From the NCBI GenBank assembly GCA_018350325.1, contig JAEVLN010000001.1, positions 1,043,501-1,107,500 of the forward strand: a stretch of DNA of 64,000 bases. The letters are read 5' to 3'. A program made the translations under genes and the position numbers. The notes beneath the pieces were generated by a model, which was given only the letters and a program-made list of their open reading frames with translations, did no database searches and was not told the origin of the DNA. Below, in pieces: positions 1 through 10,210 of this stretch. The stretch is from Globodera rostochiensis. Taxonomy: Eukaryota > Nematoda > Chromadorea > Rhabditida > Heteroderidae. Numbering within the stretch: position 1 is the first letter of the stretch; each line of letters opens with the position of its first letter.

Positions 1-1112
1 GGCTCCGTTCACGTGTTCAGCAACATTTTTGGCCATATTTCGTTGGTGGTTGTTGTTGTTGTTGTTGTTCTGCTGCTGCTGTACACGCCAGAAGTCCTGT
101 TGTCGTTTCCAAAAATCCGCGTCCCGTATCCATCCGCCTTCCGCTCGTCCGACCTAAAAATTTAGTGGCCTATAGGTGGTGCGCGCGCGTCGTCCATGTC
201 CGCGCGCGCGCTCGTGTGCGTGCGTGCGCGCGTTTACCTCCAAATAATCCGTCGTGTTGCTTGGCGTTCCGTCCGCCGCGTCCAACGAGCGCAAATCCAA
301 CGGCGGCAATGCGGGCGGTGCATTTGTGCGCAATTTGTGCTGCTGCTGGGAGGACAACGAGCGGTGGAGGCGCGGAAAAATGCCGCGGGAGGCGGCGGAA
401 GCGGTACAAAAGGTGGAGGAACGCGTTTTTTTCTGAAATTCAAATGCAAAATTTGAATTTTGTGGCACACCGATTGATTATCGTATCCCATGAAGCGCTA
501 TTTGGCACTACCGTATCACTGAGTTATTTGGCATTACCGTATCCAATAGAAGCGCTTTTTCGGCACAACCGTATCACTCAGGCGCTATTTGGCATTATCG
601 TGTTACTCATAGTCAGGCGCTATTCGGCATTACCGTATCCCACCCATTAGGGCGTTTTTTGGCACAAACTTTGTTTAAATGTCCACCTTTTGCTGTTCGC
701 CTTGGCGTTCTGTTGTCAGTTTGAGCGCGGACAGTTCAATTGGTGTGCCATTTGGCTGTTGCGTGCGCGTGCCTGGGCCCATCGTCATCACCGGCAAGCC
801 AAGCGCTGCGGCGGACGGCGGCGGCGACGGCATCGCTTTGCCCGGCCGACGAATGCAGCACCAACAAAAGTTGCTGTTGTTGCCGTGCCTGGCGGTCGAG
901 AAGTCCGGCGAGGACGGCACCATTGGCGCCGGAGGGGAAACAACTGCCGCCACCGCCGCTTTTTGGCCATTTCGGCTTCCTCCATTTTTGGTGCTTTTTG
1001 TGTTGAATGAAGCATAATATCTGGACACAATCCGTTTGTGCTGTTGCTGGTGGTTCTGTTCGGATTGAACAGAATGACAATGGCGGAGTGGCATGGCCGC
1101 CGTTGTCGACAT
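1..1112 (-). CDS. Unidentified Gln/Asn-rich protein, 5' part (runs off left edge)
   Basis: I do not recognise this gene. Exon 1 runs from the ATG at 1112 to 687, 142 codons ending in AAG followed by a GT donor. Exon 2 starts at 153 after a TTTTTAG acceptor, keeps phase 0 and is open to the window edge. Exon 1 is rich in Ser, Pro, Gln and Ala and carries a short motif FCWCC. Exon 2 holds the aromatic, charged stretch RDADFWKRQQDFWRVQQQQ followed by seven Asn, which looks like real amphipathic coding sequence. The 533-bp intron is GC-rich and includes degenerate 35-40 bp repeats at 490-660 (cores like GGCATTACCGTATC). An upstream in-frame ATG at 1166 would add 18 residues. The exon pairing is inferred from matching phase and splice signals. 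No signal peptide is visible. Confidence 0.45.
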
Positions 1113-1374
1113 TTTCCAAATTTTTTTTTTGTCTAAAACGCGCCGAAAAAATTGTTGACAATGCAAAATTTAAAAGAGTTTGTTTCAACTGCTGCTGCAA
1201 CACAACCCAAGGTTATGGAGGCGGACAGAATAATTTATTGCGTATTTTTAAATGTGTCCTTTAAAAAATTCATCGCCAAAAGACTTTTTTTTGGAGAGGG
1301 ATTTGTCCTTGAAAGTTGTAGAGGAACACTTTAAATTTTAGAATCCAATTAAAAGAAACCGGGTGAGGACAGGT

Positions 1375-1670
1375 CATAAAGTGGAACATGAACGGACAGA
1401 AAAAAGGAGAAGAAAAAAAATAGAGGGAAGGAAGGAGTTAGGGAGGGAGGAGAATAGCGGGGGAAGAGAAGAAAGTAAGAAAATGGAGGGAAGAAAGGAG
1501 TTAGGGAGGGAGAAGGATGAAGAGAAGAAGAAAAAAGATGGAGGCAAGAAAGGAAGAAGATGGAGGGGAGAAAGGAAGATGATTGAGAGAAAGAAGGAGT
1601 TGGGGGAAATAGGAGGATGAAGAAGAAAAGGAGGAGGAGATTGGAATCAATGGAATTGAAAAAGGAAGAA
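1375..1670. repeat. Purine-only GGAAGGAAGGAG-type repeat
   Basis: About 290 bp are almost purely G and A, built from imperfect repeats around GAAAGGAGTTAGGGAGGGAG. Long open frames across it on both strands (Lys/Glu/Arg-rich on plus, Ser/Pro/Phe-rich on minus) come from the base bias and are not called as genes. Such polypurine tracts can form triplex DNA. Confidence 0.75.
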
Positions 1671-3164
1671 AATGCTGGCAGCTGAAGGAATGATGTCGTC
1701 TTTCTCTTTCTTCCCCAGCCACCAGCATCAGCAGAAGAGGGCACATTTGAATCATTCTTCGCCTGCAGATGTGTTGAAGTTGTGTAAAAATGGGATCCAT
1801 TTTCATCCCCCCGGGGCAGCAAATGCCCCGTAGGGATGAAAATAAAGCAAAAAATGCACCCGGGGGGGGGGGGGAAAGGCGACAGATGCATTGTTAAATG
1901 GCGCTGACTCTGAGAATTATTTGTCGCCATTTTGTGCACAGATCGCCCGAGCCGTGTGTGTGAATCACACAAAAATGTGAGAGAATGGATTTGAATTGCT
2001 TTGCTTTGCATTTGCCCCTTCGGCGGGGGGGGGGGGGGGGGGTAAATGTCCATAAAATCGTACAAAACGCGGGAAACGACGGCTTTTAAACGCGGACATT
2101 TTTGTTGAATTGACACATAAAGCATTGCTCTTGCTGATCGAGAATGACCATTTCAGCAAAAATTGCAACTGATCAAAATTGCCGGGGGGGGGGGGTTGTT
2201 AGATCAACGACCGCTGGCGGCGCTTGGCAAAGAATGGGACAAATTCCCCAAAAAAATTTAAGCCCCCACAATTTCTATGGCGTTAAGCAGATTAGAAGTG
2301 ATTAGTGAATGCTCGAGCCCGAATCTCGAGTCGGGACCCCTCCTCCTCCCCCGGGGGGCTTTTTGGTCCCGACACCAATTACCGATCTCTCCCCCCCCCC
2401 CCCCCAATGATTAGTCAGTCGGGAAACTTTCAAAAATTCATTTAAATCACTCAGGCCGCTCTGATCAACATAATTGAATCTGATCCAATCAGAAAATGTT
2501 GTTTTTGAAGGGGGGGGGGGAATTAAAATTGCCATAAAAAATCACTAAGCGCGCGCGTTCCAATCGACCATCGACCAACATTCCGTTCCGTCCCGTCCCG
2601 TCCGAGCGCCACAATATTGCTCATTGATGCACAAAAAGTGATCACACGGGACGGACGCCCAGCGAATGACCGATCAGTTGCGTGGCGTGGCGTAGCGTGG
2701 GATGGGCGTGTAGCAACAAAAAAAAATGTGGTCGTCGCTCGTCGGTTGAGGCTTGGGGAAAGATGATCCGCCCCCGCCTTCCCCTCGGGGGCTGATCCTC
2801 GGATGAAAAATGGGAAAAATGATTGCTTTTGCCCCTGCGGGGGATGTAAAAAGTTTCAATAAAGAGAGGGGAGGGAGGGGGGGGGGAGAGAGAATAAAAA
2901 TGTTGTTCTGCGGTTTTGTTGTGCGATCGATCACTCTGACTGATCTCAACTCATTAACTCCGTCCGTCCATTCGACGACTTTCTCTTCGCCGCCGCCACT
3001 TTTTGTGATTCATTTTTTGAACAAAAGTTTGGAGGGGAGCAAAAGGGGGGGGGGGAAACGATTGCAAAGATTAAATGGCAAATTAAGCAAAAAACGCCCC
3101 GGGGGAGGACAAAAATAACGGCGAAGGAAATTGCGTCAGAGCGCCCCCCGCCTAACTTTTTTTT
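1671..3164. other. Gene-free stretch with many poly-G/poly-C tracts
   Basis: No gene is supported here. The stretch holds G or C homopolymers of about 9-16 nt near 1861, 2027, 2186, 2390, 2510, 2880 and 3046. Several sit next to short CCCC...GGGG inverted repeats, such as CCCCCGGGGGG near 2350. Open frames are low-complexity by-products. Confidence 0.6.
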
Positions 3165-3565
3165 TGCTGTGAAAGAAGAGAATAAAAAGGTGACAAACAA
3201 ACAAAAGAAGGCTAAAAGAAAATTATCTGATCGCTTTTTTTCTTCTTCAAAAATAAATTGGTCAAAAGTTTTTTTTTCTTTAAAAAAATTGGCTAAAAGT
3301 TTTCTTAAAATTAAATTGGCCAAAAGTTTTTTTTCTTTAAAATTAAATTGGCCAAAAGTTTTTTTTCTTTAAAATTAAATTGGTCAAATTTTTTTCTTTA
3401 AAAAATTGGCTAAAAGTTTTCTTTAAAATTAAATTGGCCAAAAGTTTTTTTTCTTCAAAATTAAATTGGTCAAAAGTTTTTTTCTTTAAAATTAAATTGG
3501 CCAAAAGTTTTTTTCTTTAAAATTAAATTGGCCAAAAGTTTTTTTCTTTAATTAAATTTGTGCCG
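3165..3565. repeat. AT-rich tandem repeat, ~30-33 bp unit
   Basis: About ten imperfect units of the form AAATTGGCCAAAAGTTTTT TTCTTTAAAATT occur in a row, with variants TTGGTCAAA and TTGGCTAAA. Unit length drifts because the T-run varies. No coding potential. Confidence 0.8.
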
Positions 3566-6063
3566 AAATTGCTTTTCATTGCCATAAAAATTGAAAACAA
3601 AAGTTCATTTTTATGACAATTTAACAAGCTTTTTATGGGACAAAAAACGATGAATCAGACTTTAAAAAAGTACATTTTGAATTTTTTTAACGTAAATTTC
3701 CAACTTTGCCAGAAGAAATGCGCAGGCCGACAAAACAAATCCGATCGGGTGGCCCAAAAAGCGGGGTCTGAACAAATTCGGTCATTGGTGCTTTAGATAT
3801 ATAAGCCTGGCGCGATCGGAGATTAGTGATCGGGAGGCCAAAAAGAGTTCTATGCCGATTGGTTTTCTGATCAAATCTCGGGGACGAAAGTCGCAACAAA
3901 AATTGAATAATTCAAAAACAAAAACAAAAATTATGGGACATAAAAACGCGAAAATTATTTCATTTTGTTTTTGTCGGCCTTTCGATCGGTCCGTCCGTCG
4001 ATGTTTACGAGCACTCCGCGCGCCACTTTTGGGGGGGGGGGGGGCGGTGTTGGAATTTGGGGGATGGAATTTATTTGTTTTTGTGAAAAAGTCGACAATT
4101 TTGGGGGGGGGGGGGATGTGAACCGGCGGGTGACAAAGTTTTTGGGGTGCCCAAAAACTCATCAAAAGTTCCCATTAACCCGCTAAAAATGTATTTATTT
4201 GTTTGGGGGGGGTAATCGGATTTTCACGGGTTTTTGCCCCCCCCCGCGGCGTTTTCCTTTTCCTTCACAACAATGGGCAAGAAAGGAGGGCAGGTAAAAT
4301 GAATGGCACAACAAACTCTCAATGCACGCGCCTCAATTTTGTCCCGACGGATGACACAAAACATTTTGTTATGGCAACGGAACATTGGGAGAAGGGCGAA
4401 TGAGGGGACCAAAAGAATCCGCTAAAGGAGGAACGGTCACTAAATTGGGGGGGGGGGGGGGGGGGGGGGACTGCCCTCGGGGGGGGGGGGGGGGGGGAGA
4501 AAGGCTTAGAAAATTCGAAAGAACCATAAGGGACCCCTGAGGGGATGATGGCGCCAGTTAACCCTCAGAAATTTTAGGGGAGGAAAAACTTGAAACCCCT
4601 TAGGGGAGGGAAACCAAAAAGAATTTTATGAGGCCGGACTCACACGAAATCCGATTTAAATTTGTGAAATTTATCCAATTTTGGCTGTGAGAAGAGCAAT
4701 TTGGAGGGAAATTGGCAACAATTTTATGCCAAATTCCATTTTATTTATTCAAAAAGTCGTCCAATTGTAGCCAATGGTCCCAAATAAAGGCAATGTTCAG
4801 CACTCTCGACACAATTCTCGAATTTTCCGGAGTTTTTTTTCTCGAGAAATTTACATAAAAGATTCGTTAATTGGAGATGAATCCTCTCTTCTCGATCGCA
4901 ATTTGTCATTGCCCCTTTTAAATCGTAGGCTCGCGCAACCGCCGATTTGTTTGTTGTGTTGCGATGCGCCGAACTCGCGCGTCGAATTAATCAAAACGGA
5001 CGGGAGGAAACCCTTCGCCGCCATCGATCACCAAAAATTGAAATTTAGGCAAAGACATTTAAGCCCCGGGGTCCAACTGAGGACTGGCACATAATATGAA
5101 ACAATTTGAAACGTAATGACCTAATTAAGAGCAGAATGGTGTGAATAAAGTAGGGTTGGACCCCAACCTTCGGGGACGGCATGTCCGGACTCCAGAAGGT
5201 CGGGATCCAAATTTAGGCCGGATCGGGATCAGATTTTGTTGACTGATTCGGTTCCCTGCCAATTTTGACAATCATTTTACAATAAATCCTATGTAATATT
5301 TATTATTCTTAAAAATAGCAAAAATAGCGTTGAAGCAATCGCGGGGACTCAGTTGTGGAGTGCTCTGATTTACGCAATTCGATCTCTCCAAACAAATTTT
5401 GTTCATTCATTTTTTTTGATCGCCATTTAGTCGCGGCGAATTCACCGGCAACATTCTTTGCTGTTCAAATCGCAACTGTGTGATCAAGGATGTGGAAAAG
5501 AAATTTGCTCTAACTTTTTTTTTGGTGATTGGTTCTGTGTGGTTTGATCACTAAAAAATCAGTCAAATCTAATGTAATCATGAGTTTTTCGGCACTATGC
5601 GCCGAATTCTGTTTTTTTGTTGCCGAATTTTATACAAAATGACGACAAAAGGTCCGAAGAACCAAATTAATAAAAATTTTGATCAACCTTACACTTCTCT
5701 AAGTTTGTTTTTGTGCTGAAACCAATTTTTCGATCAACAATTTGTGCGGGAAAAATAAAAACAAAAAAGGAATCGCTACCATTTTATTTTCATCCATTTA
5801 CCAACAAAAAAAAACCACGAAGCTCACGAAAAAACAGAAAAATCGGCCTTTCAAAAAATCACAAAAAGCTGATAAAGCAGCACCGATCACAACCCTGGAC
5901 TAAACTATTACCAAAAAATTGCACAAAATTTTTTTGAAATTTAATTTTTAGACGAATTTTCATCACAAAACCGTTAAAATAATTTTTTTTACGCTAGGCC
6001 GAAGCTCCCAAAAATTAAAGGGATTCCGAGTCCGAGTTTATCAATTTATCGAGTCTCATTGTC
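3566..6063. other. Gene-free stretch, includes double poly-G tract
   Basis: I see no supportable gene. A plus-strand frame at 4774-5094 (106 codons) has no recognisable domain, no clear splice context and ordinary local composition. Notable are the paired poly-G tracts at about 4446-4498, each over 15 G and separated by ACTGCCCTC, and further G-runs near 4029, 4105 and 4205. Confidence 0.5.
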
Positions 6064-6074
6064 CGACAGAAATC

Positions 6075-6222
6075 ACATTTACAGGACAATATCACAATAT
6101 ATGTATACAATCCACACACATTACGTATAGTTACAGGACAATATCACAATATATGTATACAAATTCACACACATTACGTATAGTTACAGGACAATATCAC
6201 AATATATGTATACAAATCCACA
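6075..6222. repeat. Tandem repeat, ~57-60 bp unit, 2.5 copies
   Basis: Three successive copies begin with TTACAGGACAATATCACAAT and continue with ATATGTATACAAATCCACAC and an ACATTACGTATAG tail; the last copy is partial. The array ends about 120 bp past the H4-variant stop codon, in its downstream flank. Confidence 0.8.
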
Positions 6223-6345
6223 ATTGGGGGACGAATATCACATGGGACTCGAAAAAAACGACGGAGGATTTACAATAATAGGAATATTCTGTGAACGGTT
6301 GTGGCGCCTCATCTGTGTTCTTTTTGTGTCCCTCCTCCTCCGTGT

Positions 6346-6794
6346 TCATGGACCGTGGCCGTACAGCGCGTTGCCCTGGCGTCTCAGTGCGTAAATGACG
6401 TCCATGCTCTTCATGGTCTTGCGCCTCGCGTGCTCGCAGTAGACGGCCTTAAAAGGGGGAGGGGAATGCGCAAATTTTGGGGGGCTTTTGGTCGACCGAT
6501 GCCAAAACAAACTGACCGCGTCTCGAAGGATGCGTGACAAGTAGTCTCTGAGCGCGGCGCGGACCGCCTCGTAGACGCGCTCGTTGATGCGCGTGACGCC
6601 CGCACGTCGGGCCAGACGGAGGATGGACGGCTTGGTGATTCGTTTGATGCTGTCACGCAGAACCTAAAAAAGCAATCAATCAATCAATCAATGCAAGCTT
6701 AGCGATCAACAAAAAAAAAATGTTGACATACCTTTCGTTGGCGTCTGGCTCCCTGTTGTCCAGTCCCAGTTGCTCCAGTTCCGTGCCCGGACAT
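6346..6794 (-). CDS. Divergent histone H4 variant, three exons
   Basis: Exons 6794-6732, 6663-6517 and 6447-6346 give 21+49+33 = 103 residues, exactly the length of canonical H4 with its Met. The splice sites are clean (AAG|GTATG, TTTTTTAG, GCG|GTCAGT, TTTTAAG). Recognisable H4 blocks are VLRDSIKRITKPSILRLARR, RILRDA and the C-terminal KSMDVIYALRRQGNALYG, so the histone fold is kept. The tail is changed: aligned to H4, Arg3 is His, Lys5 is Thr, Lys8 is Thr, Lys12 is Gln and Lys16 is Arg, while Ser1 and Lys20 remain. All four classical acetylation lysines are therefore lost. Canonical nematode H4 genes usually lack introns and are nearly invariant, so two introns and this divergence indicate a replication-independent variant. 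The neighbour is a TSSK-like kinase read outward from the same spacer, suggesting germline or sperm expression (inference). Confidence 0.9.
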
Positions 6795-6891
6795 TTTCGC
6801 TTGAGTTTCGCAGGTGAGCAGCAGCAGCAGATGAAGAAGTTTGCGCGTCGATGAATGTGAAAATAATTAGGGATTTACAGAAAATAGGGGG

Positions 6892-6899
6892 TATTTATA
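6892..6899 (-). promoter_or_regulatory. TATA box for the H4 variant
   Basis: Read on the minus strand the site is CTATAAATAC, about 100 nt upstream of the H4-variant ATG at 6794. Position and sequence fit a TATA box; the transcription start itself was not seen. Confidence 0.5.
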
Positions 6900-6948
6900 G
6901 GCTGAGAAGAAAGGAGTTCTTATTTTTAAATAAAGTTTGGCGTTGGAG

Positions 6949-6956
6949 TATATAAA
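6949..6956 (+). promoter_or_regulatory. TATA box for the TSSK-like kinase
   Basis: TATATAAA lies about 140 nt upstream of the kinase ATG. A likely 5'-UTR intron follows (donor TTCC|GTAAGT near 7027, acceptor AATTAAG near 7085), so the start of transcription would be near 6980. It is only 50 bp from the oppositely oriented TATA box at 6892-6899. Confidence 0.5.
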
Positions 6957-7092
6957 TGGCGTTTTGCATCTCCGCTAGTTCATTTTTCCATCATCGCTGC
7001 TTCTCCTGCCCTGAAAGAAGTCCTTCCGTAAGTTGTTCTTCAATCATTTTCTTAAAAATTTCATTTTCTCCCTTTTTCAATTAAGGTAAGTC

Positions 7093-8327
7093 ATGCAAAG
7101 CCATCAACAACGACGTCTTCGTCACTCTTCCGCGTCCGCTCGCATCATTTTGGCCCGATATGGCTTCGAATTCCCGGAGAATTTCAAACTTGGCAACGGA
7201 CGTTACAGCAAAGTGTACAAAGGTGGGTTTGTGTTTGTTTGTTTCCCTCTTTTGACTTTGTTAAAATTTTGATTTTCAGCGTTTCACAACACTGCCGGAC
7301 GCTATTTTGCGATCAAGATCACGGATTTGGAAAGCGTCTCCGCCCGGTTCAAGCAGAAGTTCCTGCCTCGTGAGCTCAGCATTTGGCGGGAGTTGAACCA
7401 TCCGAATCTCGTCCGCCTGTACAAGGACTTTGTGAAGAGCAGCTATCTGTTCGAGATTATTGACTTGGCTGTTGGAGGCGATATGGTGAGTTCAAATTTG
7501 CTACTTTTACATTTCCCATTGATCAACTTACTTTTAAGCTCACTTACGTGCGAGACAACGGACCAATTGAAGAAAAGAAATGCCGTGAGTGGATGCTGCA
7601 ACTTACCGACGCCTTGGAATACCTGCATTGCAACCGGATTTCACATCGTGACCTGAAGCTGGAGAACATCCTCATATTTGAAGCTGGAATCATCAAGATC
7701 ACGGACTATGGCTTTTGCAAGCAGGTAGGCCAACCGACTCATGAGCTTATTGTCTCAACCTAACATTTTTTGTTTTAGGGTGCCGACCTGTCTACAACAT
7801 TTTGCGGGACAAAGTCATACAAAGCGCCAGAAATCTTGCAGGGCATCGAGTACGACACGTTCAAGGTGGACATTTGGTCAGTTGTCCCCGTCCGTCTTCC
7901 GATTTGCATTTTCTCAACATTTTTTTTTGTTCAGGTCCTTTGGCGTTGTCGGCTTCGTCTTGCTGACGAACGTCATGCCTTTCCGTGGAGACGTGAGCAA
8001 TGCGCAAATTGTGGAAGCACAGCGAAATCGCCGTTACAAATTCCCTTCTCGACTTGGGCTTAGTCAGCAGTGTCGCAGTGCCATTGACACGTTGTTGACA
8101 TTTGAACCGAATATGCGTCCGGTGAGTAGTTTTTTTGCATTCTTTTTTAGTTTCGATTGATTGGTTTCTCATCTTTCTTTTTTCCCCCAATTCAGAACAT
8201 CTACGATTGTGTCAAGTTGCCGTGGTTTGCTTCTGTTGCTGATGTCACTGAGAGTTCTTCCACCTCACGAGGCAATGCTCGTTGCACACAATCGACTGTT
8301 GCTGCGCTGGACCGGGCACGTGGATGA
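7093..8327 (+). CDS. TSSK-like serine/threonine protein kinase
   Basis: Six exons (7093-7222, 7280-7485, 7539-7724, 7779-7876, 7935-8121, 8196-8327) encode 312 residues, close to the size of short testis-specific serine kinases (TSSK, CaMK group). Kinase landmarks in order: Gly-rich loop LGNGRYSKVYK, Lys in FAIKI, catalytic loop SHRDLKLENIL, metal-binding motif DYG in place of DFG, activation-loop end GTKSYKAPE, and the VDIWSFGVV segment. It should phosphorylate Ser/Thr in the cytoplasm or nucleus. Introns are 49-74 nt with normal GT/AG ends. The gene starts next to, and divergent from, an H4 variant, which fits a spermatogenesis role, since TSSKs act in sperm formation in animals. The TSSK subfamily is chosen by overall resemblance and size; another CaMK-like kinase is possible. 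Confidence 0.88.
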
Positions 8328-8508
8328 TCATCGATGATGAGAGTGGAGTGACATAAACTGTAGTTGAATTTGTTTTGTAATTCATTTCTACCCGCTTTCC
8401 ACAACATATGTATGTATGAGAACATAAAGTTTTCTTATTAATCAAATCAAAAATATGCTGTTTGTTTGTGCAATGTTTGTAAATAAATGGTGTTTACTAA
8501 GTGTGTAG

Positions 8509-9736
8509 CAGTGTTTTCCTGTTCCAAGGATTTTGAACCTGTTCCTGTTCCTGTTCTGTTCTCAAATTTTAGAACAGCCTATCTGTTCTGTTCCTGTTCT
8601 GTTCCGACCTCGAGAACAGAACAGGAACAGGAACAGAACAGGAACAGAACAGTATAAACTGTTCTTAGACTGTTCCAAATTAAAAATTTTCCGAGTGAAA
8701 TTCAGTCTGAAATTTTAATTGATGATGCATTGGACAAAGTGTTCATCACTTGCTAGTGATGCTCGAGACCTAAATTTACCGAGACTTGACCCCGAGACTC
8801 GAGAATTGACTCCCAAAAATCCGAGACTTTTACCAAAAATTTTTAATTTAGATTCAAAATAGGTTTGCTCCCGAACCCTTGGGGGTGGGAAAATGGTATG
8901 TCAGGGAAGGTCGGGGGGGTTGGCCATGTCGGGGGTCCGGGACGACCCAATTTTGAGAATGGGGAGCAACTCTAGTGAAAAAAATTATATAATTTTTTTA
9001 GACTTCTGTTTTCTTATTTTGGGGCTCGGGGAGCAAACCTAGTTAAAAATTAAATATTTTTTTAGAAAATTCTGCTTTACTTCAGGGGGGGGAGAAATTT
9101 TGAATTTTTGATTCAATTTGTTAAGGGATTTGCAACCATTTTTTGAAGCTTTTTAGAATGGGAGGGGCCCGGGTTGACGATTTGAGAGTTTTTTTAAATA
9201 ATTGGTCTTAATTTTTAAAAGTTAGAAAACAAAAAGCCACCCCCCCCCCCTTATGATTTTTTCTCAATTTAAAGAAAAAAATAAAAATATTTTTAAAATT
9301 ACCATCAAAGTTCATAAAAAGAGAGAAAAAATTATTTACACAGTCGGATTCGAACCCACAGCCCAGGCATCACTCACCATTATAGGAAAAAATTAAATAA
9401 AAAGAATAAAAAAGATTTTCACTAGGGAAAGTTGAACCTTAGACAAAATTAAATACGTCACTCAGTTTGACCACTGCGTCACGTGAAATCATTATGAATA
9501 ATTGGAAAATTTCAAATATATTACTCAATAAAAGTTCAATTCTTCAATTTTTACCCTGTTCTAGCTTGGCCTGTTCTGTTCCTGTTCTGTTCCTGTTCTG
9601 TTCCTGTTCCAAGGATTTTGAATCTGTTCCTGTTCCTGTGCTGTTCTAAATTCTAGAATAGAACAGGAACAGGAACAGGAACAGAACAGGAACAGAACAG
9701 GAACAGAACAGGCCAAGCTGGAACAGGAAAACACTG
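8509..9736. mobile_element. Non-autonomous hAT-like element with 8-bp target duplication
   Basis: The 1228-bp element begins CAGTGTTTTCCTGTTCC and ends with its reverse complement, GGAACAGGAAAACACTG. It is flanked by GTGTGTAG at 8501-8508 and 9737-9744, an exact 8-bp target duplication. CAGTG ends plus an 8-bp duplication are typical of hAT transposons. Both ends contain back-to-back arrays of CTGTTC/GAACAG that can fold into long hairpins (8520-8670 and 9560-9730). The middle (8670-9550) has no transposase frame and is AT-rich. A small tRNA-like patch lies near 9340-9480. Confidence 0.85.
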
Positions 9737-10210
9737 GTGTGTAGTATACGGAATTGCAAATTGGACACTTTTTTTGTTGATAATCGTTGATTTTTTGACG
9801 GGAGATCCGCGGAAGAAATTTTGATGAAGCTCGATATTTGGATTATTCTGGACATTCCTTTAGGCTTACTTTTAAAATTTTTGGGCTTTATTGGAGCCCA
9901 ACATTCCGTGGCTTTTTTTAGGGGGTTGTTGGTGCGGAATGCGAATGGCACTTTCGGATTTTTTCAGATTTTTCTTTAGAAAGTCCTCGGCAAAGAACAA
10001 TTAAAATCCAAGCACCACACATTCTTCAAATCAATCCCAAAATTATATTACACACATATCTCTCGAAATTCTATGTTTCAAAATTCTTTTTTATTTTTAT
10101 CAACAACAGCAGCAGAACAACATTCATGTGATTGGCATTTATTGTGATACATATGAGGACATATTTTATGGGGATTTTATTCTTGATCATCCATCGAAAA
10201 ATGCGATCGA

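Noticed and set aside
165..650. Plus-strand 161-codon Arg/Ala-rich frame
   Set aside because: It lies in a GC-rich intron of the minus-strand gene; CpG and GCGC runs create long frames on both strands.
687..1112. Cys-string (FCWCC) as evidence for an RGS-type protein
   Set aside because: Only a few Cys are present and no RGS domain is visible in the window; too weak for a name.
1349..2125. Minus-strand 258-codon Ser/Pro/Phe-rich frame
   Set aside because: It arises from the pure polypurine tract, which has few stop codons; no domain or splice support.
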